Counted from the stretch's first letter, positions 33,223-40,916 are shown. The stretch: 64,000 nt of DNA from JAVJSU01 sp040219275 (GCA_040219275.1 JAVJSU010000024.1:124001-188000), one strand, 5' to 3'. The notes: a model not told the origin generated them from the letters alone. Numbers and translations: made by a program.

Positions 33223-35021
33223 TGAGCAGTATGTTTGAGCTGTGGGCGGATGTGTATGATGCGAATTGGGCGGCTCAGGGTGACGGTCCGTTGTTGTTGC
33301 GTGGTGCGTCTGTTAGCCGGTTGATGGACGGCGGCGGTCAGATCACGATACAGGCGATGATGGACGAGCGGGCGCTGGATTTGCTGAGACCTGAGCGGCG
33401 TGTGCGATTGTATGCGGTGCAACCGAGCGGTGTTGTGTATGAGCTGGGGCGGGGCATCCTGAGCAGTGTGAATAAAACGTGGTCGGATGCCGGGTGGCTG
33501 ATGACGGCGAATGGTGATGATCTGCTGGAAGTGTTGAAGCGGAAGATCATTTATAAGTCGTTCACGTCGCCGGTGACGATTGATGCGTTTGCGAGTGACC
33601 TCGCGGCGGAGGCAGGGTGGACGGCGGAAGTTGAAGCCGGGTTGGATGTGTATATTCAGGGGCGCATTTACGGGGCGAATGTTCTGAAGGCGCTACTGGA
33701 TGCGTGTGAAGAGAACGGGTTGCATCTGCGGTTTAAGTATGACCTGCCGACGATTAGCACGCCGGTTGTGGAGGTAGGAGCGCTGGGTGCGAGCAGTGGG
33801 GTGCAGTTGACGAATCTGGATGTATCGCCGACGGCGTATGATGAGCCGCTGGTGGGGGTGATTACGGATTTACGGCTGGATGAGACGAGCCAGCAGATGG
33901 CGAATTGCATCATCATCCAGGGCGGTGGTGAGGGCGAGGCGGCGATTACGCTGGCGAAGAGTACGCGCACAAGTCCTTACACAATTCAAACTAAAGCGTT
34001 CGTTAATGGTCCAAGTGTGTATTACCTTTGTGATAGTGATAGCGTGGCGACCTATGGTGAAATCTGGCGCAGTTTAACATTCAAGAACATTATCCCGCCT
34101 TCAAACACGGAAGCGGCGAAAGTGGCGGCGGCGAATGCGCTGTATGACAGTGGGGCGGAGTGGTTGCAACGGAATGCCAACCCACAGGCGGCATATAGCT
34201 GTTCTGTGGTGGGGTTGGAGACGCGGGTGTTGCCGGGTGATCTGGTGCATGTGGCGTATCGTGGCGACGTGTTGAAGGATGATGGCACGTATGATGTGCG
34301 CGGGGATGTGGATGGCGATTTCTATGTGCTGGCGTTGACGGAACGGGCAAGCGACATGGGTATTGCGCTGGACATGCAGATCAGCAACATTGACCAGCGG
34401 GTGAGGAATGAAGACACGGTGATTGTTGAGGCGATTGAGAACATCCAGCTAAGAAGCCGGAAGCCTCAAATCTTTCCGTATGTGTTCAATGATAGCTGGA
34501 CGGATACGATCATGGCGCTGGACTCATTCGGGAATTTTAAGACGGCAGTATTTACGGTTCCAATCCCTGATGTTGTGACGGATGTGCTGAAGGTGCTGAT
34601 GCGTATTCGTACATTGCCAATGGATAGCGGTAGTGCATTGCGTGGTGAAATCGGCGGGGGCGGTCATAATTTTTTTAGTGCGCTCTATTTCGCGGCAAAC
34701 AGTGGCTTTTATCCACATCAGATGACAGTTGAAATTAACGGGGTTGATCGCACTGGCGCATTGAGCGGTCCGTGGGGTGTATACACGGGTGCGGTGGATG
34801 TTGAGGTTGATATTACGGATTACATCGTGAACGCATCCGGCGGATTGTATCAGGATCATACGATTGAATTTAATTGTGCCGATCAGGGCGTGGCGACCAA
34901 TGTGAGGGTTTATCAATTCGGGAGCGTGATTCCGTCTCCTATAACAAGTACGACAAGCAGGGGACGGGTGCAAATTTCGATCATGATATTAGGTGTAGCA
35001 CAAGCTATACAAACTACGTGA
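33222..35021 (+). CDS. Tail-associated (Tal-like) baseplate hub protein
   Basis: 599 aa from ATG 33222. The first ~370 residues fit the gp37/Tal hub: FELWADVYDANWAAQGDGPLLLRGASVSRLMDGGGQITIQAMMDERALDLL, RVRLYAVQPSGVVYELGRGIL, TWSDAGWLMTANGDDLLEVLKRK and LPGDLVHVAYRGDVLKDDGTYDVRGDVDGDFYVL. The C-terminal ~200 residues are a beta-rich extension, perhaps for receptor binding. No peptidase motif is visible. Confidence 0.75.
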   Translation: MSSMFELWADVYDANWAAQGDGPLLLRGASVSRLMDGGGQITIQAMMDERALDLLRPERRVRLYAVQPSGVVYELGRGILSSVNKTWSDAGWLMTANGDDLLEVLKRKIIYKSFTSPVTIDAFASDLAAEAGWTAEVEAGLDVYIQGRIYGANVLKALLDACEENGLHLRFKYDLPTISTPVVEVGALGASSGVQLTNLDVSPTAYDEPLVGVITDLRLDETSQQMANCIIIQGGGEGEAAITLAKSTRTSPYTIQTKAFVNGPSVYYLCDSDSVATYGEIWRSLTFKNIIPPSNTEAAKVAAANALYDSGAEWLQRNANPQAAYSCSVVGLETRVLPGDLVHVAYRGDVLKDDGTYDVRGDVDGDFYVLALTERASDMGIALDMQISNIDQRVRNEDTVIVEAIENIQLRSRKPQIFPYVFNDSWTDTIMALDSFGNFKTAVFTVPIPDVVTDVLKVLMRIRTLPMDSGSALRGEIGGGGHNFFSALYFAANSGFYPHQMTVEINGVDRTGALSGPWGVYTGAVDVEVDITDYIVNASGGLYQDHTIEFNCADQGVATNVRVYQFGSVIPSPITSTTSRGRVQISIMILGVAQAIQTT

Positions 35022-35028
35022 GGGTGAG

Positions 35029-35394
35029 ATGATGACGCGAGTAAGTTTGATTGTGATGATTATTCTGGCGGTGATGGTGGCGATGGTTGTAAGTGCGTCC
35101 CCTCCCCCCAGCCCCCTCCCCGCTTCGCAAGGAGGGGGAGTTGAATTCGATCAGGTTGTGCCGATGCCGGAGCGGACGGTGGGGTTGCAGATATTGCCGG
35201 GTGAGGATGGGAAGTTTTACGTCTTCTGTACCGGGGCGTGTGATCGGTTTCTGTCGGTGGCGGATGTGAGTGAATTGCACGCTGGATTTGATCTGGCGAC
35301 GGACGCTCATAATCATGGGCTGATACTGATGGCGCGATTGAATGGTGGGGTGGCGCGATTGTTGCCGGGTACGGTGTTTACTCCAACGCCATAG
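35029..35394 (+). CDS. Small membrane-anchored or secreted phage protein
   Basis: 121 aa. Residues ~5-22 are hydrophobic (VSLIVMIILAVMVAMVVSA), an anchor or signal peptide. They are followed directly by the repeat-derived SPPPSPLPASQGGG linker and a small domain with two Cys (FYVFCTGACDRFL). Possibly part of a lysis or host-surface module. Confidence 0.58.
   Translation: MMTRVSLIVMIILAVMVAMVVSASPPPSPLPASQGGGVEFDQVVPMPERTVGLQILPGEDGKFYVFCTGACDRFLSVADVSELHAGFDLATDAHNHGLILMARLNGGVARLLPGTVFTPTP
35099..35140 (+). repeat. C/G-rich imperfect palindrome, copy 6 (in frame, after signal segment)
   Basis: Encodes the proline-rich linker directly after the hydrophobic segment. Centre GCTTCGCAAGGA. It is read one frame off from copies 3 and 5. 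Confidence 0.7.
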
Positions 35395-35397
35395 GTA

Positions 35398-35419
35398 CGC
35401 ATAAAGGTTGTTCTAAGAA
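35398..35419 (-). promoter_or_regulatory. Dispersed bipartite motif, copy 12
   Basis: Read on minus: TTCTTAGAA, N6, TTAT, GCG. On plus AAGAAGG is the ribosome site for the next gene. Confidence 0.72.
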
Positions 35420-35428
35420 GGGATTGTT

Positions 35429-36055
35429 GTGCTGGGTGGAGATATGCTGGTTGAACTTTTAATACTTGCCGCGGGAGTCCTCGGCTATTTTAAGTTACGG
35501 CAGGAGCACGCCAGCGAGATTGAGACGATGAAGGTGAACGCACAGAACGAGCGTGACCGGATTCAGACCGAGATCACCAAGCAGACGGCAGATAATCAGC
35601 GAGATAATCAGAAGTTGATCCGTGAGACGCTGGCGGAGGAGCGGGCGGAGAGCTTACGTAAAGACCGTTCGATTGAGCAATTGACGCAGGACAATGCACG
35701 ACATACCGAGCTACGGGCGGAGAGTGAGACGAAGGCTGAGGAGCGGAGTAAGCAGATTATTGTGCTGGAACGTCAGCTGGGGAACACGATCAACAAAGCG
35801 ATTGATGAGGCGAAGAGTGCAGAGAGAGAGCGTGTGAAGGCGGAGATGTTAGAGAAGCAGGTTGAGGGTTTGACGCAGGAGCGCGAGGAGTTGCGCGGGC
35901 GTGTGGGTGAGTTGGAAGCGGAAGTAAAGATCATTCCTTCGATGCAGGATGAGATTGCGAAGTTGCAGGAGCAGGTGGCGCAGTTGATGGAAGAGCGTGC
36001 GCAGAAAGACAAGGAGATCGACCAGCTGAAGGCGGCTGTGCATGATGCGGCATGA
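35429..36055 (+). CDS. Membrane-anchored coiled-coil protein
   Basis: 208 aa, GTG start. One N-terminal transmembrane segment (MLVELLILAAGVLGYF, residues ~6-21) and then an almost unbroken coiled coil to the C-terminus, rich in Glu, Arg and Gln. The layout resembles inner-membrane spanins or other lysis accessory proteins, but also generic phage membrane proteins; evidence is topology only. Confidence 0.62.
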   Translation: MLGGDMLVELLILAAGVLGYFKLRQEHASEIETMKVNAQNERDRIQTEITKQTADNQRDNQKLIRETLAEERAESLRKDRSIEQLTQDNARHTELRAESETKAEERSKQIIVLERQLGNTINKAIDEAKSAERERVKAEMLEKQVEGLTQEREELRGRVGELEAEVKIIPSMQDEIAKLQEQVAQLMEERAQKDKEIDQLKAAVHDAA

Positions 36056-36698
36056 TCCGCTGGCGGAGTTGCAGACGCAGGAGAATCTGCTGATGTGGAT
36101 ATTGGCGGAGTGTGATCCGGTGGATGTGAAGATTACGTTGTTTCAAATACGAAGGGTTAGGCGGCAGATGACCGCCATGAGGAGAGAGAAGGCGATGGCT
36201 AAGGTGAGATTGTTGGTGGCGGTGTTGGTGGTGCTGATGCTGAGCGGGTTTGTGGTGAGTGCTCAGGGGGATGTTTCGACGGGCGGCGAGATTGTTATTC
36301 AGCCGGAGGGGTTGGTGTATACGGTGATCGGTGCGATTGTGGGCGGGTTGCTGACGTTCGCCGGGTTGTATACGCAATTTAAGGGGCGTAATCCTGCGGA
36401 AGATTTGAAGCCGGAAGACCGGAGCGGGATGCTGGGTATTCTGCTGGTGGGTGGATGGCTGGCGAGTAAGTCTCCGGGTGAGTGGGATGATAAGCAGATT
36501 GAGCGGCTGATGAGCGGGTATGGATTCAAGAGTCCGGTGGGTAATCCCCACCCCCCAGACCCTGTGAGCGCGAGCAGTGTAATGCCATCCAGAGGGATGC
36601 CGTTTAAGGCGGTGCGGCGTGAGGCTCCACCCATCGGGGATAGCATCGATGATCTGGCGATGAATAGCTGGGTGCCGGATGAGGAGACAAAGGGATGA
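36042..36698 (+). CDS. Two-transmembrane phage protein, holin candidate
   Basis: 218 aa, overlapping the previous gene by 14 bp. Transmembrane segments at residues ~54-72 (VRLLVAVLVVLMLSGFVVSA) and ~91-108 (YTVIGAIVGGLLTFAGLYTQ), basic N-terminus. Residues ~167-172 NPHPPDP come from a partial C-rich repeat. The first segment could be a cleaved signal peptide. Holin is possible but unproven. Confidence 0.5.
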   Translation: MMRHDPLAELQTQENLLMWILAECDPVDVKITLFQIRRVRRQMTAMRREKAMAKVRLLVAVLVVLMLSGFVVSAQGDVSTGGEIVIQPEGLVYTVIGAIVGGLLTFAGLYTQFKGRNPAEDLKPEDRSGMLGILLVGGWLASKSPGEWDDKQIERLMSGYGFKSPVGNPHPPDPVSASSVMPSRGMPFKAVRREAPPIGDSIDDLAMNSWVPDEETKG

Positions 36699-37552
36699 AC
36701 ATTCGAAAAAGACTGGTGTTCCTGTGCCTTGTGGCGTTCCTGCTATTAGCCGGATGTGGCACGGCTGGTAATCCTACGCCGATTGTGATTACGGCTACGC
36801 CGGGCATGGAGCCTACGACGATTGTGATTACGGCTACACCTGCACCGGTTGATCCGACTCCGACGCAGGAAGTGGGCGGGCAGTATGTGGTGGTGAATAG
36901 CAATCCACGCTTCGCCGGGGTGAGCGAGTTCCGGTTGCCCAGTGATGACAGCTTACGTTATCAGGTGGTGGGTGAGGGATATACACCCACAGCGCGGTAT
37001 TATTTTGAGAGTGGGGTGCGGGTTGCGCCATACATCAACCGAGAGCCTGTGAATAATGGCAGTGGTGAGGCGCGGTTGTTGATGGAATTTGTGCAGATTG
37101 CGGGTGAGTTCGGGCTGATGACGCGGCAGACGTTCAGCGCAGGGCAGTGTTATATCCTGAAACAGCGCGGTTATCTGCGATTGGGACCGGGTGATATGAA
37201 TAATCTGGCGCTGGGTGCGCGGGTGTATCTGGCTGATAATGGCAGTGCGCTGGAATTGCAGGAGCAGAGCTTCCCTGTGCGGAACGGATCGTATGAGATT
37301 ACGTGGCGATTGCGTCCGGTTGAGAATGTGAGCACCAACATTGAGGTGTATCTGATGGTGCGGTGGGCGGAGTTCAGCGCGATTGCTGAGGCGGCGGAGA
37401 GCTTCCTCGGTGTGGATGGCATTGAGGTTGATGATGGGATGATGCTGGATTATTATTTGAGCCAAGCTCCGGCGGTGAATGAGATTGAAAGTTTTGAGGT
37501 CATCCTAGCACCTCAGGCTGAATGTCCAAGTGGCGCGACGTGGGAATGGTAG
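36695..37552 (+). CDS. Phage-encoded lipoprotein
   Basis: 285 aa, ATGA overlap. Signal peptide KRLVFLCLVAFLLLAGC with lipobox LAGC, then a linker repeating IVITATPxxxPT twice, the Thr/Pro style of Chloroflexota surface lipoproteins. The C-terminal ~230 residues are probably beta-rich and contain two Cys (GQCYIL and AECPSG). It may alter the lysogen surface or exclude other phages; function unknown. Confidence 0.65.
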   Translation: MNIRKRLVFLCLVAFLLLAGCGTAGNPTPIVITATPGMEPTTIVITATPAPVDPTPTQEVGGQYVVVNSNPRFAGVSEFRLPSDDSLRYQVVGEGYTPTARYYFESGVRVAPYINREPVNNGSGEARLLMEFVQIAGEFGLMTRQTFSAGQCYILKQRGYLRLGPGDMNNLALGARVYLADNGSALELQEQSFPVRNGSYEITWRLRPVENVSTNIEVYLMVRWAEFSAIAEAAESFLGVDGIEVDDGMMLDYYLSQAPAVNEIESFEVILAPQAECPSGATWEW

Positions 37553-37610
37553 GTATACTGTAGATCAACATTGTCCTCCTGCATGGGGATAATATCCTGT
37601 TAGGCGAAGA

Positions 37611-37637
37611 GGCGCGACTTGCGAGTTGCGTCTTTTT
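37611..37637 (+). terminator. Rho-independent terminator ending the late operon
   Basis: Arms GGCGCGACT and AGTTGCGTC (two wobble pairs), TGCG loop, T5. Confidence 0.78.
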
Positions 37638-37686
37638 GCTTTATATTATGGATCCGCAAGGATGATTTAAAGAAACTGGTCAGACG

Positions 37687-37716
37687 AAAAGACCCCGCAC
37701 ACAGCGAGGTCTTTTT
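37687..37716 (+). terminator. Second rho-independent terminator
   Basis: AAAGACC-CCGC/GCG-GGTCTTTTT; stacked 50 bp after the first, giving a strong stop before the convergent minus-strand genes. Confidence 0.78.
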
Positions 37717-37734
37717 GTTTGTGGTGGTGATTGC

Positions 37735-37756
37735 GTCCTAGAATCGTGCTTATGCG
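37735..37756 (+). promoter_or_regulatory. Dispersed bipartite motif, copy 13
   Basis: GTCCTAGAA, N6, TTAT, GCG, between the late terminators and the end of the convergent gene. Confidence 0.74.
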
Positions 37757-37762
37757 TCGGGA

Positions 37763-37987
37763 TTATTCTTCTTTAACTGTAGGATTAAAATCTACCCAAA
37801 GTTGAGCTGAATCGCCCTGATCTTGACGAATGGTTACGTTCTCACCTGATGTTAGAAGAACTTTTAGTACTGGCAAGTTTTGAAATTCGTCTGTTCTAAT
37901 ACCGATTATGTGCTCTCCTCTTATGCGAATTTTATCTAGTGTGTTGCGGGGTGTAGGGATAATCAACTCATAAATCTTCGCGTTCAT
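37763..37987 (-). CDS. Small phage protein
   Basis: 74 aa; beta-rich (KIYELIIPTPRNTLDKIRIRGEHIIGIRTDEF, VLKVLLTSGENVTIRQDQG), like a small barrel or Hfq/SH3-type fold. Function unknown. Its codon use lacks the strong G-skew of the late genes because it is on the other strand. Confidence 0.6.
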   Translation of the reverse strand: MNAKIYELIIPTPRNTLDKIRIRGEHIIGIRTDEFQNLPVLKVLLTSGENVTIRQDQGDSAQLWVDFNPTVKEE

Positions 37988-38044
37988 TGGCGTATCCTCA
38001 TCTAATTCATTGGACGTAAATACATTATCACAAAACCCGAATTA

Positions 38045-38266
38045 TTATAAATCGGAATGAGCATGGATGGTTTGATCCTGCTGTGTGGCGGTGTGTTGGG
38101 CGAGTGCGTCGTCCAGCGGGAGGGAGAAGGAGGACGCGTCTGTGCAGTGGTCGCATTGGTAGAACCAGCGCGGCTTGATGGCGGGGTGCTCCATATCCCA
38201 ATAGACGGGTGTGATGGGCTTGCCGCATTGTTCGCAGGGAATTGTGGGTATGATTTCAATGGTCAT
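38045..38266 (-). CDS. Small zinc-finger protein
   Basis: 73 aa, start preceded by AGGAG on minus. CEQCGK and CDHCTD knuckles 27 residues apart form a likely zinc ribbon. Probably a small nucleic-acid-binding protein. It lies downstream of the second recombinase. Confidence 0.62.
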   Translation of the reverse strand: MTIEIIPTIPCEQCGKPITPVYWDMEHPAIKPRWFYQCDHCTDASSFSLPLDDALAQHTATQQDQTIHAHSDL

Positions 38267-38316
38267 TGTGTAAAATCTCCTGTAGCATCTGATTGATTAA
38301 GGTTGGTTGGGTGTGA

Positions 38317-38379
38317 GAGGGGCGGAGATTCGTTGGAAGCGGCTCCGTCCCTCGTCTGTTATGTAGGGATTACTCCCTA
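38317..38379. other. Inverted repeats between recombinase 2 and zinc-finger gene
   Basis: Arms GAGGGGCGGAG (38317-38327) and CTCCGTCCCTC (38343-38353) form an 11-bp stem with one wobble; TAGGGA-TTAC-TCCCTA (38364-38379) overlaps the recombinase stop. No T-run follows, so these are not clear terminators. Confidence 0.45.
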
Positions 38380-39534
38380 TCCTCCGATTTGTGCGTAATA
38401 GGCTAAGACGGATTCTCCCCAGTTGGGCTTGCCGTCGCCGATGTAAGCGTCTGTTTGTGCCACTGATTTATGGCGGGTGATGCGGCGAATGGCTTTACGT
38501 GCCATGCCGGACTCGTCTGCGATGGCGGTCATGGTGCGGCGCAGGTCGTGGGACGCTAAGCTGATGCCGGTGGCGGCGAGTGTGCGCTGGTGGATGATGC
38601 GGCTGATGGAGCGGGTGGTGATCCCCTTCGCCACGCTGTAGCGGTTGGCTTTGAGCATCGTCCCGTTTTTCTTGAGTGGTTGCCAGAGTGCATCACCTGC
38701 GTTGATCCGGCGCGGGTCTGAGGGTTCGAGTTCATCATTCCACGCGGTGAGGTAGGCATCAACAGCATCCACCACTGATTTACCGAGCGGGATGGGATCA
38801 TAGTTGTTTCGCTTGCCACGTAAATCCACCAGCAGATAATGATCGCCCTCGGCGCGGAAGTTGGCGCGGGAGAGTCTTTGAAGTTCAGCCACGCGTAATC
38901 CACAATTGAAGCCGACCATGAGCAGAGCGTAATCGCGCAAGCCTGAGAGGGTGAGGCGATCCAGCGAGCGCAGGGTGGCGTTGACCTGTTCCAGATTAAA
39001 GCGCGTGCCATGTGCATAAAGCGCCGAGAGATTGGTGGTTTTATTTGATGGCGGTGCTTTCACTTTCTCCCCGGCACGCATCCGATCACGGCAGGTCATG
39101 AGGTAGATGAGCGCGTTTACATCGGTGGGCATGGGCACGGATTGCTCATGCAGGGCGCGGATATAGTGGCGCAGAGGGGCGAGATACTTACTGCTGATGG
39201 TGTTGGTACTTCTGTCTGTGGCTTTGAGATAGGCAATGAACCGCTGGACGAGGGGCTTATCCGGCAGGGGGTGGATGATCTCATCGTTGGCGGGTGCGTT
39301 GCCATAGACGACGCGATAACCCCACTCGAAGAATTCTTTTATGCCCGCAGAGTATACGTGCAGGGTGTGCTTCTCCGGCGTGTCTGATGAGGGGAGGGTG
39401 CGGATATGGGCAATCACGTCTTCCAGTGCGCGGTAGGGGTCGAAATAGTTCAACCATTCCATATCGTGGTTCATGCCTGCGGGATGGGCGTGTGCTATAC
39501 TGGATTCGTGGGGTTGTATGATGATGTCATTCAT
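38377..39534 (-). CDS. Second prophage tyrosine recombinase
   Basis: 385 aa, start preceded by AGGAG. N-terminal core-binding domain to ~residue 180; catalytic Arg in NCGLRVAELQRL, Lys in LRGKRNN, SHDLRRTMTAIA (His, Arg), RHKSVAQTDAYI (His and Tyr). All catalytic residues are present. It differs from the integrase at the left end. It could serve dimer resolution, excision or inversion; alternatively it is a cargo recombinase. It lies near the regulatory region, not next to attR. Confidence 0.9.
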   Translation of the reverse strand: MNDIIIQPHESSIAHAHPAGMNHDMEWLNYFDPYRALEDVIAHIRTLPSSDTPEKHTLHVYSAGIKEFFEWGYRVVYGNAPANDEIIHPLPDKPLVQRFIAYLKATDRSTNTISSKYLAPLRHYIRALHEQSVPMPTDVNALIYLMTCRDRMRAGEKVKAPPSNKTTNLSALYAHGTRFNLEQVNATLRSLDRLTLSGLRDYALLMVGFNCGLRVAELQRLSRANFRAEGDHYLLVDLRGKRNNYDPIPLGKSVVDAVDAYLTAWNDELEPSDPRRINAGDALWQPLKKNGTMLKANRYSVAKGITTRSISRIIHQRTLAATGISLASHDLRRTMTAIADESGMARKAIRRITRHKSVAQTDAYIGDGKPNWGESVLAYYAQIGG

Positions 39535-39535
39535 T

Positions 39536-39557
39536 CGTGTAACTCCTATTCTAAGAA
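39536..39557 (-). promoter_or_regulatory. Dispersed bipartite motif, copy 14
   Basis: Read on minus: TTCTTAGAA, N6, TTAC, ACG; directly upstream of recombinase 2, overlapping its ribosome site. Confidence 0.68.
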
Positions 39558-39577
39558 CCGATTTGATCGGGAGAAAG

Positions 39578-39616
39578 ACCCCGCGTTTGCTGACAGGCTG
39601 GCGGGGTTTTTCTTTT
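39578..39616 (+). terminator. Hairpin terminator in the control region
   Basis: Arms ACCCCGC and GCGGGGT, 16-nt loop, then TTTTTCTTTT on plus. On minus it lies between the promoter and recombinase 2 and could act as an attenuator, although the T-run there is poor. Confidence 0.6.
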
Positions 39617-39632
39617 CCGTATGACTAGTTAG

Positions 39633-39662
39633 AATATACCATGCTTTTTTACTTAATGTCAA
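39633..39662 (-). promoter_or_regulatory. Leftward promoter of the control region
   Basis: On minus: TTGACA (39662-39657), 18-bp spacer, TATATT (39638-39633). It would drive recombinase 2 and the zinc-finger gene. Confidence 0.7.
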
Positions 39663-39692
39663 CAATTTTTTGTTTCAATTTGGTTAGAGTAA

Positions 39693-39722
39693 TTGACAAG
39701 TTAGAATTTTTCGTGGTATGTT
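39693..39722 (+). promoter_or_regulatory. Rightward promoter of the control region
   Basis: TTGACA (39693-39698), 18-bp spacer, TATGTT (39717-39722), 26 bp before the regulator start. The two -35 boxes of the divergent pair face each other 30 bp apart, a natural operator space. Confidence 0.7.
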
Positions 39723-39748
39723 TCTTGTAATTGCATCAGAGAGGCTTA

Positions 39749-40057
39749 ATGATGAACATCAAGAAACAGTCTAAGAATTACGACATTGAGACCCGCATTG
39801 ACGAACTGTTAGAACAGAAGTCCAAGCGCGAAGAACGGAAGATCACCCGTGAAACGATGTCCCGCGAATTAGGTTTAAGCCTCCAAAGTATCACAAATTG
39901 GGCATTAGATAACCTCACCCGATTTGATGAGACGCAGATCATTTCCTTCTGTTTATATTTTGACTGTTCCCCCGGTGATTTATTCGTCATGAAGAAATTG
40001 AGTGATGAAGATGAAACCGATCCCGAAGATGAGTCCCGACTCGTCGCCGTTGCTTAA
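39749..40057 (+). CDS. Cro/C1-type HTH regulator
   Basis: 102 aa from ATG 39749 (GAGAGG upstream). ITRETMSRELGLSLQSITNWALDNLTRFDETQIISFCLYFDCSPGDLFV is the Xre-family HTH with the conserved FDxxxIxxFCxYFDCxxGDLF ending. No peptidase/dimerisation domain like CI. Likely controls the divergent promoters and thus lysogeny. Confidence 0.85.
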   Translation: MMNIKKQSKNYDIETRIDELLEQKSKREERKITRETMSRELGLSLQSITNWALDNLTRFDETQIISFCLYFDCSPGDLFVMKKLSDEDETDPEDESRLVAVA

Positions 40058-40101
40058 GTTCGCCCCTATTCAAACATCGTAACCGAAAGGCTTAATCAGA
40101 C

Positions 40102-40605
40102 ATGGAAGATCAACTTGCGCGGGCTAAGTCCCTCATTCAAGCGAAACAATACGATCAGGCGCGGGCGATTTTAGCGGGGATAGATCATCCAACGGCGCAG
40201 AAGTGGCTGGCTAAAATAGACGAGATGGATAATCCGTTTGATGTTACGCCCACTTCTTCCACGTCTTCACCGAGTATCGCCACCAAAGCACGTCGGCGGA
40301 TGCGCGGATTTAAGACACGTCAGCGTATCTTCTGGGTACTGGCGGCGCTTTCGTTGGGATGGATACTGCTCGGATTTACCGCAACCTCTGACAGTGTGGA
40401 GAATGCACAGACGCAAAATACTGCACAGACCGAAGCTGAACAAGCGGCGTTTGAGGTCGGTGTGGGTTTGGGTGCGGGCATCGGTATCACGATCTTCTTA
40501 TGTTCCGGCGGTTTCTTCTTCTTGATCTTCGCGTTGATGGCGTGGCGTAATGGAGTTGGCTATCGTGCGGAAGAGCATATCCTTGAGACTGTGAGCCGTG
40601 AGTAA
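40102..40605 (+). CDS. Membrane protein with TPR-like start
   Basis: 167 aa. The N-terminal helical repeat (RAKSLIQAKQYDQARAILAGIDHPTAQKWLAKI) is TPR-like; two transmembrane segments follow (IFWVLAALSLGWILLGF; LGAGIGITIFLCSGGFFFLIFAL). The style recalls host genes. In a lysogen it may be expressed with the regulator; an exclusion role is possible but unsupported. Confidence 0.6.
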   Translation: MEDQLARAKSLIQAKQYDQARAILAGIDHPTAQKWLAKIDEMDNPFDVTPTSSTSSPSIATKARRRMRGFKTRQRIFWVLAALSLGWILLGFTATSDSVENAQTQNTAQTEAEQAAFEVGVGLGAGIGITIFLCSGGFFFLIFALMAWRNGVGYRAEEHILETVSRE

Positions 40606-40777
40606 GAAATATCAGCGACCACGGACGGGATACCAGAAGGGGCGCGAGGTGGGTGGGTGTTTGCATGTGGTTGGTTACATGGTGCTGATCCACCCGGTTA
40701 GATGGATGATTGCGAGGGTGCGGGGAAAGCCTGCACCTTCGATACCAGAATACATCCAGCGTGAGTTGGACGTATAA
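40598..40777 (+). CDS. Small basic protein
   Basis: 59 aa from GTG 40598, overlapping the previous gene by 8 bp. Basic N-terminus (SKKYQRPRTGYQKGREVG) and a mildly hydrophobic centre (CLHVVGYMVLIHPVRWMIARV). Supported only by overlap and length. Confidence 0.42.
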   Translation: MSKKYQRPRTGYQKGREVGGCLHVVGYMVLIHPVRWMIARVRGKPAPSIPEYIQRELDV

Positions 40778-40783
40778 GAAAGC

Positions 40784-40809
40784 AAAAACCCCACAGTGCA
40801 AGTGCGGGG
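40784..40809 (-). terminator. Phage-supplied terminator for tRNA-Pro
   Basis: On minus: CCCCGCA, 7-nt loop, TGTGGGG, then TTTTT. It lies 110 bp past the tRNA 3' end and replaces the displaced ancestral terminator at 3421-3456. Confidence 0.7.
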
Positions 40810-40916
40810 CAAGCGTTGAAACATGGCGCGGACTAATGCACCTTAACAACTGAATACAAACAGAGTTAAAACAGGACTCTTTCCAATGCAAAAGAGCCGA
40901 AAAACCGGAGAAAAAC

